Source: Variovorax paradoxus B4
GTDB lineage: Bacteria > Pseudomonadota > Gammaproteobacteria > Burkholderiales > Burkholderiaceae_C
NCBI RefSeq assembly: GCF_000463015.1
Contig: NC_022247.1
Location: 620,001-684,000, forward strand
Direction: 5' to 3'
DNA length: 64,000 bases
Positions 8,110 through 21,957 of the stretch are shown here, in pieces. Each line of letters opens with the position of its first letter. The first letter of the stretch is position 1. The notes under the pieces are model-generated. The model was not told where the DNA came from. It was given only the letters and a program-made list of their open reading frames with translations, and did no database searches. The position numbers were made by a program, and so were the translations under genes.

Positions 8110-10257
8110 ATGACGTGGTTTTCGAGAACGGGATGGGAGCGCTCGGCACGTCGTGCAGGGGTCGCGGGTGCGCTGGGTCTGGCGGGCATTCTTCTGCTGG
8201 GGCACGGCCCCCTGGCATCGGCGCAGCAGCAACAGGCGTCGAATGCCGAAGCCGCGGCCGGCAGGGCGGAGCAGGCCCGGCTTGCCGACACCGACACCTT
8301 GCTGGCGTTGACCAGCGAGGGCGCGGTGCTCTACGGGCAGGACGCGGTCAAGCTGTCCGGCTACCAGTACTGCAGCCAGGCGGTGGCGCTGGCCGAGGCC
8401 GGCGAATTCCGCCAGAGCGTGCGCGCCGCCAGCAAGGCGCTGCACCTGGCCAATGCCACGCGCGATCCGAACCTGCTGGCCATGGCCAACCGCGACCTGG
8501 CCATCGTCTACAGCTATTCGGGGCAGCTCGAGAAGGCCGAGGAATTTGCCCGCGAGGCACTCAAGCATCCGGCGCGCGACCCCAGGCTGGTGGTCGGCCC
8601 GGTGCAGAAGGTGATCGGCGACGTGCGCACGCGCCGCGGCGACTACGCGGGCGCCGTGATCAGCTATGACGAGGCGCTGGCCAACAGTTCGCCGCGCTAT
8701 GCGCCGCTGGTGCAGGCCTCGCTCGTCAATGCGCTGATCGAATCGGGCGACGCCGCAAGGGCGCGCGAGATGCTTGGGAGCATGGCGCCGCCGAAGGACG
8801 CGCCGCTGACCGCGCAGCTCGACCGCACCCGCGCGCGGCTGCTGCTGGCCGAGAACAAGCCGGCCGAGGCGCGCGACCTCTACCGCGCGCTCACTGCGCG
8901 GCAGGTCGGCACCGACACCGAGTACTACCGCCTCTGGGCCTGGGACGGCGTGGCGCGCAGCGAGCTCGCGCTCGGCCAGAAGCAGGCTGCGGCCGAGGCC
9001 ATGGCGCGCGCGCTGGGCGGCATCGACCAGGTGCGCGCCAGGTTCCGCAGCGAAGAATTCAAGATGGGCCTGTTCTCGGACCTGCAGTCGGTGTTCGAGC
9101 GCGGCGTGTCGATCTACAGCGATGCGGGCGATGCGCGCCAGGCCTTCGAAGTGAGCGAGCGCAGCCGCTCGCGCGCGCTGCTCGATGCGGTGCGCGGCCG
9201 CGCGAAGATCAACGAGCGGGCCGCGAACACGGTGGACCTTGCCACGCTGCAGAGCACGCTCGCACCCGACGAGCGCGTGGTGCAGTTCCACTCGCTGCCC
9301 GACCGGCTGCTGGTGTGGGTCGTCGGCCCGGCCGGCATCGAGGCCACGACCGTGGCGGTGCGCCGCGAAGAGCTCACCGAACTGGTCGAGGTGTTCCGCA
9401 ACTCCATCGTGCGCGGGCGCCGCGCGGCCATCACCAATGCCGACAAGCTGGGCGCGGCGCTGCTCGGGCCGCTGGCCCTGGCGCCGGGGCAGCGGCTGAT
9501 CGTGGTGCCCCACGGGCCGCTGCACTACCTGCCGTTCCAGGCGCTGCGGCTCAATGGGCGCTACGTGATCGAGACCCATCCGGTGGCGGTGGCGCCCTCC
9601 ATCAGCATTGCCGTGCAGCTCGCGCAGCGCACGCCGCGCGTGAGCGCATCGCTCACCGCCTTCGGCAATCCGCGCATCGAGGACAAGTACGACCTGCCCG
9701 GCGCCGAGGTCGAGGTGAAGCAGTTGGCGCAGCTGTTCCCCCGCAACACCGTGTACATGGGTGCCGCGGCCACCAAGACGCAGTTCCGCGACGTGGCCGC
9801 GCGCTCGCCGCTGATGCACGTGGCGGCGCATGCCGAGGCCGACGCGGTCGATCCGCTGTACTCGCGCATCCTGCTGGCCAACGAGGGCGGCAAGCAGAAT
9901 TTCCTGGAGGCGCACGAGATCCTCGGCCTGCCGATGGATGGCACTGCGCTGGTCACGCTCTCGGCCTGCGAGTCGGGGCTCGGGCGCATCGCGCAGGGCG
10001 ACGAGGTGCTGGGCTTCACGCGCTCCTTTCTCTCCGCCGGCAGCTCGAGCCTGATCGCATCGCTGTGGCCGGTGTCGGACGATGCGACCGCGGTGCTCAT
10101 GGGCACGCTCTACGGCGAGCTGGCCAAGGGCCGCGACATCCAGAAGGCGATGCAGGCCGGGCAGCTGGCCGTGCTGAAGGATCCCAAGATGTCCCACCCC
10201 TTCTTCTGGGCGCCGTTCAACCTGATCGGCAACTGGCGTCTCACGGTGGGGAGCTGA
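8110..10257 (+). CDS. Exported TPR-CHAT domain protein of a two-partner secretion locus
   Basis: A 715-residue protein with a signal peptide (basic start, hydrophobic GVAGALGLAGILLLGHG, cleavage near ASAQ around residue 39). Helical TPR-like repeats occupy about residues 75-300, and a C-terminal CHAT domain follows (about 370-715). CHAT is a caspase-related cysteine peptidase fold; the His lies in MHVAAHAEAD (His574) and the Cys in TLSACESGLGR (Cys620), so the catalytic dyad is intact. LIASLWPVSDDAT is a typical CHAT end motif. It precedes tpsB and tpsA, as is common in Burkholderiales, which suggests a periplasmic or surface role tied to the secreted adhesin, perhaps processing. That role is inference. 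Confidence 0.88.
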   Translation: MTWFSRTGWERSARRAGVAGALGLAGILLLGHGPLASAQQQQASNAEAAAGRAEQARLADTDTLLALTSEGAVLYGQDAVKLSGYQYCSQAVALAEAGEFRQSVRAASKALHLANATRDPNLLAMANRDLAIVYSYSGQLEKAEEFAREALKHPARDPRLVVGPVQKVIGDVRTRRGDYAGAVISYDEALANSSPRYAPLVQASLVNALIESGDAARAREMLGSMAPPKDAPLTAQLDRTRARLLLAENKPAEARDLYRALTARQVGTDTEYYRLWAWDGVARSELALGQKQAAAEAMARALGGIDQVRARFRSEEFKMGLFSDLQSVFERGVSIYSDAGDARQAFEVSERSRSRALLDAVRGRAKINERAANTVDLATLQSTLAPDERVVQFHSLPDRLLVWVVGPAGIEATTVAVRREELTELVEVFRNSIVRGRRAAITNADKLGAALLGPLALAPGQRLIVVPHGPLHYLPFQALRLNGRYVIETHPVAVAPSISIAVQLAQRTPRVSASLTAFGNPRIEDKYDLPGAEVEVKQLAQLFPRNTVYMGAAATKTQFRDVAARSPLMHVAAHAEADAVDPLYSRILLANEGGKQNFLEAHEILGLPMDGTALVTLSACESGLGRIAQGDEVLGFTRSFLSAGSSSLIASLWPVSDDATAVLMGTLYGELAKGRDIQKAMQAGQLAVLKDPKMSHPFFWAPFNLIGNWRLTVGS

Positions 10258-10311
10258 TGACATGAAAAGAAGAACTGCCATGTCGATTCGTCGCGTTGTG
10301 TTTGAAGTGTG

Positions 10312-10573
10312 CTGTTCAGGGCGCGCTCCCGCCGACGGGGTACGCGGCGAAGCGAATGTCCCCCGGCCTTCGGCCTCCTCCTTTACTTCGCTGCGCAAGG
10401 CACCCCATCGACGTGATCGTTATGCGCAGCGGTCGTTGATCGGCCAGCACAACGACCGCGCTCATCGTGCGCAGGGCATCGGGTGCTCCCCGCGGCGAAA
10501 TCAAGGAGGCGCCGAAGGCGGGGGACATTCGCGGAGGGGAGTACCCGGTGTCCTGTGCACGCGCCCTGAACAG
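10312..10573. repeat. Large imperfect palindrome between the CHAT and tpsB genes
   Basis: Two arms of about 98 bases (10312-10410 and 10477-10573) are imperfect inverted copies of each other. Shared blocks include CTGTTCAGGGCGCG, GGGTAC, GCGAATGTCCCCCG, CCTTCGGC, GCCTCCT and GCACCC. The 66-base centre holds a nested perfect pair, GCGGTCGTT (10429-10437) and AACGACCGC (10451-10459). The whole unit could fold into one long hairpin in DNA or RNA. It fills the 356-base gap before tpsB and looks like a genome-wide dispersed repeat or MITE-like unit, not unique sequence. No transposase is present. A 116-codon open frame (10262-10612) runs through it but looks like translated repeat. Confidence 0.8.
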
Positions 10574-10613
10574 CAGCGCCCACAACAACAGCAACACGCG
10601 GTGGAGCACTGAG

Positions 10614-12338
10614 ATGCAGATACGCACCATTCAACGCTCCACCCCGATCGCCCTCGCCGTCGCCGTCACCGCCCTGGTGAGCGCAACGCTGCTGGTTGCC
10701 GCCCAGCGCACCCATGCAGCAGAACCCGATGCCAATGCGCTGCTGCCAACCAAGGACCCTTGCGGCAGCTGCGACCGCCCGCTCGCGCAGGCCACCGGCA
10801 CCGTGGCGCCGCAAAGCCTGCCCGCGCCGCCGCAGCCGCCCGCCGCCAAGTTCCGGCTCAACGACCTGCGGCTCAACGGCGTCAAGGCCCTGAGCAACGA
10901 GGAACTGCAGGGCATCACCGCGCCCTACATCGGGCGCGACGTCACGCTCGGCGATCTCGAAAGCCTGGCCCAGGCCATCACCGCGCGCTACAAGGAGCGC
11001 GGCTACTTCCTGGCGCAGGCCGTGGTGCCCGTGCAGACCGTGCGCGACGGCATCGTCGAGATCAGCGTCATCGAAGGCCGGCTCGGCAAGGTCGAGGTGC
11101 TGGTGGCGCCCGACGCGCCCAACAGCGAGGCGCGCGTGCGCGGCTTCCTTGTACCATTGCAGCCCGGCGAGGCCGTGAATGCGCCAGCCTACGAACGCTC
11201 GATGCTGCTGCTGTCGGACCAGCCCGGCATCAAGGTTTCGTCCGCGCTGCAGGAAGGCACCCAACCGGGCACCACCGACCTGTCGGTGGAAGTGACGGCG
11301 GCGCCGCGCTGGGCCTTCGCGGCCGAGGCCGACAACCACGGCACCAAGGAATCGGGCCGCTACCGCCTCGGCGGCACGGCGCGATGGGCGAGCCCCTTCG
11401 GCATCGGCGACAACCTGGACGCGCGCGCCATGGTCTCCAACGGCAATGCGCTGCAGTTCGGCCGCATCGCCTACGAGGCGCCCATCGGCAGCAGCGGGCT
11501 GCGCGCCGGCGTGGGGCTGGCACGCGTCAACTACGAGCTGGGCGGCGAGTTTGCGGAACTGGGCGCCCAGGGCAAGGCCGACGTGTTCGACGTCTCGCTG
11601 AGCTACCCGCTCATCCGCCAGCGCCAGCACAACCTCTTCCTGCGCCTGTCGGCCGACAGCAAGAAGCTCACCGACGAGTACACGGCGTTCGACTTCTCGG
11701 CGCGCAAGCGGGTGCGCGGCTTCGGCCTGGGCTGGACCTGGGAGCGCCGCGATGACTGGCTGGGCGGCGGCTACTGGGCCAGCACCGGCACTCTTTATCA
11801 CGGCAAGCTCTCGATCCGCGATGCCGACAGCCTGCAGACCGATCAGGGCCTGGGCGGCCACCGCACCGAAGGCGGCTTCACCAAGGCCACCTTCCAGTTC
11901 TCGCGCCTGCAGGCGGTGCTGCCCCAGCACTCGCTGTACCTGGCGCTGGGCGGCCAGTGGGCCAGCAAGAACCTCGACGCCTCGGAAAAACTCTCGCTGG
12001 GCGGTGCGCGTACCGTGCGCGCCTACCCCTCGGGCGAAGTGCTGGTGGACCAGGGCCTGATCGGCACCGTGGAATGGCGCTGGTCGGTCAACGCCGAGCT
12101 CACGCCCTTCGTGTTCTACGACGCGGCGCGCGGGCGCCCGACCAAGAACCCGACGATCTTCGACGCCAGCCCCAATTCGCGCAGCCTGCGCGGCGCGGGC
12201 ATCGGCCTGAGCTGGACGCGGCCCGGCAACTTCACCATCAACGCCACGCTGGCCTGGCGTGCCGGCACCGACCCCGCGCGCACCGACGGCGGCGGGCATA
12301 ACCCGCGGCTGTACGTGCAGGCGCTAAAGACCTTCTGA
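10614..12338 (+). CDS. TpsB transporter of the ShlB/FhaC/HecB family
   Basis: A 574-residue outer-membrane protein that exports the TpsA protein encoded next. It has a signal peptide ending near THAAEP (about residue 36). A POTRA domain follows at about 80-165 (FRLNDLRLNGVKAL to EISVIEGRLG), and then a 16-strand beta-barrel with the family loop-6 motif in TVRAYPSGE near residue 465. It ends in Phe (LKTF), as outer-membrane barrels do. The ATG at 10614 lies three bases after an open frame that crosses the upstream palindrome. The tpsA start is eight bases downstream with GAGGGC between, so the pair is one transcription unit. Confidence 0.95.
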   Translation: MQIRTIQRSTPIALAVAVTALVSATLLVAAQRTHAAEPDANALLPTKDPCGSCDRPLAQATGTVAPQSLPAPPQPPAAKFRLNDLRLNGVKALSNEELQGITAPYIGRDVTLGDLESLAQAITARYKERGYFLAQAVVPVQTVRDGIVEISVIEGRLGKVEVLVAPDAPNSEARVRGFLVPLQPGEAVNAPAYERSMLLLSDQPGIKVSSALQEGTQPGTTDLSVEVTAAPRWAFAAEADNHGTKESGRYRLGGTARWASPFGIGDNLDARAMVSNGNALQFGRIAYEAPIGSSGLRAGVGLARVNYELGGEFAELGAQGKADVFDVSLSYPLIRQRQHNLFLRLSADSKKLTDEYTAFDFSARKRVRGFGLGWTWERRDDWLGGGYWASTGTLYHGKLSIRDADSLQTDQGLGGHRTEGGFTKATFQFSRLQAVLPQHSLYLALGGQWASKNLDASEKLSLGGARTVRAYPSGEVLVDQGLIGTVEWRWSVNAELTPFVFYDAARGRPTKNPTIFDASPNSRSLRGAGIGLSWTRPGNFTINATLAWRAGTDPARTDGGGHNPRLYVQALKTF

Positions 12339-12345
12339 GGGCAGC

Positions 12346-17901
<5,556 letters not shown>

Positions 17902-17909
17902 GGGACGGC

Positions 17910-18761
17910 TCAGCGCGGGCCGATCGCGGGGCCGCCTGCGGCGCCCAGCGCCCGCGGCAGGTCGCCGTGCCAGGTCTTCAGGCCCTGGTGCGACAGGCGC
18001 GACTGCAGGTCGACGAACACCTGGCCGCCCAGCTGCTGCCAGCGCCGGCAGAAGGCGAAGTCCTCGCTCAGGTAGCGGCCGGTGGCGGGCTCGAACTGGG
18101 TGTCGAAGAAGCGCCAGTGCGGCAGGTGCGCATTGGCGTGGTCGCCGGCCTCGGGGGTGTAGCGCAGCTCGGGCATGGCCGCGGCCATGCGTTCGAACAC
18201 GCCGCGGGTGATGAGCATGAAGCCGGTGGGCGCGTCCAGCACCTCGACGAAACCGTCCGCGTCGGCCTGTGTCGGCGTGTGGCGCAGGTTCAGCGGATAG
18301 CGCGCATGCAGGGCGTCGAAATCGGCCTGCGTGGCGCCCGCCGGCAGCGGCCGGGCCAGGCCCTGGACCGGCCAGCCGTCGTGCTTGTGCGGGTAGACGC
18401 CGGCCACCACGTCATGCCCGGACAGCAGCAGGCGCAGCGCCGCATCGGGCGTGAAGCCGACGTCGGCGTCGATCCAGAACAGGTGCGTCCATTGCGCATC
18501 GGCCATGAACTCGGCCACCAGCCGGTTGCGCGCGCGCGTGAGCAGGCTGTCGCCGTCGAGGAAGCGCGTCTGCATGGCGAAACCGTGCGCCCAGGCCGCA
18601 TTGACCAGGCCCAGCAGGCTGCGCACGTAGAGGCTGGTCATGGAACCGCTGTAGCTCGGCGTGGCGACGAAGGGGCGGATGCCCTTGAGGGCGGCGGTGT
18701 CGAGCATGGCGTGGTCGATGGGGTAGCAGGGGGTGGCGTGGCACTCAGGCCGCGTGCGCAT
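17910..18761 (-). CDS. Glycosyltransferase-like protein, GT-A fold
   Basis: A 283-residue protein with FLDGDSLLTRARNRLVAEF and the DxD-type metal and nucleotide-sugar motif WIDADVGF near residue 95. This pattern is seen in inverting GT-A glycosyltransferases of the small family that begins with an IRPFVATPSYSG-like strand. No signal peptide or membrane helix. Donor and acceptor cannot be told. It converges with tpsA (stops eight bases apart, no terminator) and overlaps the end of the upstream hybrid kinase gene by 17 bases if the first ATG is used. An alternative ATG at 18707 removes 18 residues and avoids the overlap. It may modify the neighbouring adhesin, but that is inference from position only. 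Confidence 0.78.
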   Translation of the reverse strand: MRTRPECHATPCYPIDHAMLDTAALKGIRPFVATPSYSGSMTSLYVRSLLGLVNAAWAHGFAMQTRFLDGDSLLTRARNRLVAEFMADAQWTHLFWIDADVGFTPDAALRLLLSGHDVVAGVYPHKHDGWPVQGLARPLPAGATQADFDALHARYPLNLRHTPTQADADGFVEVLDAPTGFMLITRGVFERMAAAMPELRYTPEAGDHANAHLPHWRFFDTQFEPATGRYLSEDFAFCRRWQQLGGQVFVDLQSRLSHQGLKTWHGDLPRALGAAGGPAIGPR

Positions 18762-20748
18762 GGCGCCGCGTGGTGAGCAGTGCGCGCAGCTTGGCCGGCG
18801 CGACCGGCTTGGTCAACAGCATCACCCCGCCGTGGCGCAGCCGCTGCAGCACCTCGGGCCCGGTCGCGCCCGAGACCAGCACCGCGAGCGCATCGGGCTG
18901 CAGGCGCCTGGCGGCGTCGATCACGTCCATGCCGTCGCCGTCGCCGGCCAGCTGCAGGTCGCACAGCACCGCGTCGAAATGCAGGTCGCCCGTGCCCAGC
19001 CGCGCGATGGCCTCGGCGCCGGTGGCCACGCATTCGACCTGGCAGCCCCACTGCTCCAGCAGCGCGCGGCTGCCGTCGAGGATGGCGGGGTCGTCGTCGA
19101 CCACCATGCAGTGCAGGCCGGCCAGCGGCGTCAGCGCCATGGGCGCGGGCTCGGGCGCGGTGGCTTCGGCCGGGTGGGCGGCGGGCAGGGTGAGCGCAAA
19201 GGTGCTGCCGGCCTGCAGCGCCGAGCGAACCGTGATGCGGGTGCCGAGCAGCGTCGCGATGCGCGCGCAGATCGCCAGGCCCAGCCCGAAGCCGCGGCGG
19301 CGGTCGCGCTCGGTGTTGGCCACCTGGTAGAACTCCTCGAAGATCCGGCCCTGGTGGATGGGCGCGATGCCGATGCCGTTGTCGCGCACCTCGATGCGCA
19401 CGCTGTCGCCGTTCTTTTCGCGGGCGCGGCGCGCGGCCACCAGCACGGTGCCGCCGGCCGGTGCGTGGCGCAGCGCGTTGGCCACCAGGTTGCCGACGAT
19501 GCGCTGCAGCAGCGCCGCATCGCTGCGCACCGCCAGCCCGCGGTCGCTCCAGCGCAGGCGCACGTGGGTTTCGGCGGCGGTGGCGGCATGTTGCGCATCC
19601 AGCTGGTCGAACAGTGCGGACAGCGGCACCTTGGTGATCGCCGGCGTCAGCACCTGGGCATCGAGGCGCGAGATTTCCAGCAGGTCGTCGAGCAGCACGC
19701 CCATGAACTCGGTGCTCTCCTGCAGCCGCAGCACGGCGGGGCGCTGTGCGGGGCTGGCGCCCGGCAGCAGGCCGTCGATGAAGAGCCCCATGGCATGCAG
19801 CGGCTGGCGCAGGTCGTGGCTGGCCGCGGCCAGGAAGCGGGCGCGCGAGAGCGCCGCCTGCTCGGCCTCGGCCATGCGCTGCAGCGCCACCGCGGTGGCC
19901 TCGCGCACGCGCTCCTCGCTGATCTGCCGGTTGCGCTGCAGGCGCTCGGCCAGGCGGTCGATGTCGTGCGCAAGCACCGTGAGTTCGTGCGCGCGGCCCT
20001 TGCCGGAATTGCCGGTGGACGCGCGGCTGTCGCCTTCGGCCACGTCGCAGCGCGCTTCGAAGTGCCCGGCCTGGAGCGCGGCCACGGTGCGCGACACGCG
20101 CCGCAGCGGCCGCGCCACCGTGCGCGCCATGTGGCGCACCGAGGCCCAGGCCGCGAGCAGGGCCACCAGCGCGATGCCGATGCTCGCGATCAGCGACCGG
20201 CTGCGCTCGCGCGCATAGGCCGTGGTGTCGCGAAAGGTCTGCACCAGGCCGATGGGGGTTTCGCCAGCGGCGGTGGAGCCCGCCGGCGCGAAGGCGCTGG
20301 CGCGCGACGCCTCGCGCAGCGTGACCGGCGAGGTGAACATGCGCAGCTGCGCGAGCGACGAGGCCTTGGGTCCGGCCGTCACGTAGACGCCGGCGCTGTT
20401 GCTGATTTCCACGCGCATCACCTGGCCGCCGCGCAGCGCGGCATTGGCCACGTTCTGCAGCGCCGGCAGGTCGCCGGCATAGAGGCTCAGGTCGGACATG
20501 GCCGCCACCTGGCGCGCCACGGCCTGGCCTTCGGCGTCGAAGGCGGCCTCGAGCGTCTGCAGCCGGCTGTGGGTGAACCAGCCCGTGAGCGCGAGCGCCA
20601 CCGCGGCGCACGGCACCACGCCGAGCCGGAACAGGTCGCGCTGCAGGTTGCCGCGCACCAGCAGCGTGGGCGTGGGCGCAGGCGCGGTCGGCTGAAGCGG
20701 CGGCGATGCATCGGCGCGCCTGCCTTCGGATGGCAGCTTCGCGCTCAT
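18745..20748 (-). CDS. Hybrid sensor histidine kinase with C-terminal receiver
   Basis: A 667-residue inner-membrane kinase. Two hydrophobic helices (about residues 42-60 and 186-203) bracket a periplasmic sensor of roughly 125 residues. HAMP-like sequence follows (RTVARPLRRVSRT), then the dimerisation H-box SHDLRQPLHAMGLF with His311, N-box NLVANALRHA, DNGIGI and GFGLGLAI ATP-binding boxes, and a C-terminal receiver (VVDDDPAIL, phospho-acceptor Asp in AVLCDLQL, Lys in LLTKP). No DNA-binding output is present, so a phosphotransfer partner is needed. Its ATG overlaps the stop of the upstream binding-protein gene (ATGA), which suggests that protein presents a ligand to the sensor. Confidence 0.93.
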   Translation of the reverse strand: MSAKLPSEGRRADASPPLQPTAPAPTPTLLVRGNLQRDLFRLGVVPCAAVALALTGWFTHSRLQTLEAAFDAEGQAVARQVAAMSDLSLYAGDLPALQNVANAALRGGQVMRVEISNSAGVYVTAGPKASSLAQLRMFTSPVTLREASRASAFAPAGSTAAGETPIGLVQTFRDTTAYARERSRSLIASIGIALVALLAAWASVRHMARTVARPLRRVSRTVAALQAGHFEARCDVAEGDSRASTGNSGKGRAHELTVLAHDIDRLAERLQRNRQISEERVREATAVALQRMAEAEQAALSRARFLAAASHDLRQPLHAMGLFIDGLLPGASPAQRPAVLRLQESTEFMGVLLDDLLEISRLDAQVLTPAITKVPLSALFDQLDAQHAATAAETHVRLRWSDRGLAVRSDAALLQRIVGNLVANALRHAPAGGTVLVAARRAREKNGDSVRIEVRDNGIGIAPIHQGRIFEEFYQVANTERDRRRGFGLGLAICARIATLLGTRITVRSALQAGSTFALTLPAAHPAEATAPEPAPMALTPLAGLHCMVVDDDPAILDGSRALLEQWGCQVECVATGAEAIARLGTGDLHFDAVLCDLQLAGDGDGMDVIDAARRLQPDALAVLVSGATGPEVLQRLRHGGVMLLTKPVAPAKLRALLTTRRHAHAA

Positions 20749-21800
20749 CGGGTGACCGTGAGCCGCTCGGTCAGTTCCCGCTCCTCGGGCAGGCGCAGGC
20801 CGAGTCCGCGTGCCACGGTGACGTTGACCCGCACGGTGGCGGGCGCGGCCGACTCCACGAGCGGATTGCCGTTGCTGCCGGCGCCGCTCGCGAGTTTCTG
20901 CCCGAGCAGGCGTGCCTGCTGGGCCAGCTGCGCCGGCGTGGAGACCGCCGCGGCCAGCCCGCCCGAGCGCACCAGCCCTTCGCTGGCGCCGAACACCGGC
21001 AGGCCCGCGCCCGCACCGGCGTGCAGCACCGAGAGCGTGGCGGCCTGGCTGTCGCCGATCAGGTCGGGCAGCACCAGCAGGGCATCGCTGCGCGGCACCA
21101 CCGAACGCAGCGCGCCAGCCAGCGACCTGGCATCGGGCGCGTACTCCACCTGGATGTCCCAGGGCGGATTGCCGTTCTGCGCGGCGCGCTGCAGTTCGCG
21201 CACCAGGGGCTCGGATTCGAGCGTGGCGACCACGCCGATGCGTTGCTTCTGCGGCAGCACCGCACCGATGAGCGCGAGCTGGTCCGCCATGGCCGGGTCG
21301 CGCAGCAGCACGCCCACGCGCCGGTCGCCGCGCTTGAGCGCCGGGCTGCTGGCACGAAGGCTCTCGTAGTCGAGCCGGCTCAGCATCGCGAGCACCAGCG
21401 GCTGCTGGCCCGGGCGCTCCAGCGCCGCGCGTGCGGCAGGCGCGCCGACCGCGAGGGTGAGCGCGGCGTTCGCGGGCGCGGTGCGCAGGCTGCGCGTGCG
21501 CACGCCGGCATTGGCGCTGCGCTCGGGTTCAGAGCTGGCGGTTTCCACCGGCTGCGTGGCTTCGGCGCCGCCCGCCGAAAGCCGCACCAGCTCGAATCGG
21601 CTGCCGGGCTCCTGGCTCGCACGAAGATGCTGCACGAACTCGGCATGCGCCGAGAGCTCGTCGCCCACCAGCACGGTGAGCTCGGCCGCCGAGGCGTCGG
21701 CGGCGAGCTGCGCCATGCAAAGAAGAGCCAGCGCGGCGCAGGCGCCTTGGCGTCGCCGTTTCCGGAGGAGCGAGATGAGAAGGTTCACGGCAACAAACAT
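20745..21800 (-). CDS. Periplasmic substrate-binding-like protein (ABC_sub_bind family)
   Basis: A 351-residue exported protein. After a basic stretch (RKRRRQG), a hydrophobic signal (ACAALALLCMAQLAADASA) leads to a cleavage site near residue 39. The mature part has the two-lobe pattern of the tryptophan/tyrosine-type ABC substrate-binding family: KRGDRRVGVLLRDP, an IGVVATLES strand, RSDALLVLPD and LPVFGASEGLVRSG. There is no permease or ATPase gene nearby; the next gene, overlapping ATGA, is a hybrid kinase, so this is more likely a sensing protein than a transporter part. A GTG start at 21827 is possible. A CRP-type palindrome sits about 100 bases upstream. Confidence 0.8.
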   Translation of the reverse strand: MFVAVNLLISLLRKRRRQGACAALALLCMAQLAADASAAELTVLVGDELSAHAEFVQHLRASQEPGSRFELVRLSAGGAEATQPVETASSEPERSANAGVRTRSLRTAPANAALTLAVGAPAARAALERPGQQPLVLAMLSRLDYESLRASSPALKRGDRRVGVLLRDPAMADQLALIGAVLPQKQRIGVVATLESEPLVRELQRAAQNGNPPWDIQVEYAPDARSLAGALRSVVPRSDALLVLPDLIGDSQAATLSVLHAGAGAGLPVFGASEGLVRSGGLAAAVSTPAQLAQQARLLGQKLASGAGSNGNPLVESAAPATVRVNVTVARGLGLRLPEERELTERLTVTR

Positions 21801-21900
21801 GGGCTGCGACTGCAGCAAGTGCAGCACCCAATGTACGGAAGCCTCCTGCTTCGCGCGATAAGGCGGAGGGCTTATGTCGGTGCCCGCACCGCCGCGCGGC

Positions 21901-21916
21901 TGTGATGAAGATCACA
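21901..21916. promoter_or_regulatory. CRP/Vfr-type palindrome TGTGA-N6-TCACA
   Basis: TGTGATGAAGATCACA is an exact match to the cyclic-AMP receptor protein consensus, including both half-sites and the six-base spacer, and the symmetry extends a few bases (GCTGTGAT...ATCACAGC). It lies about 100 bases upstream of the binding-protein gene that leads the minus-strand kinase group, and 41 bases beyond the stop of the other hybrid kinase. It could instead be the stem of a weak terminator, but no T-run follows on either strand. Confidence 0.65.
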
Positions 21917-21957
21917 GCGCGGCAGCCGCTTGGCCTATGTCCGACGGACTACCCTCC

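Noticed and set aside
10262..10612. A 116-residue protein-coding gene between CHAT and tpsB
   Set aside because: Nearly all of it is the large palindrome, and its sequence is Arg-rich and not protein-like. Kept only as a possible translation bridge.
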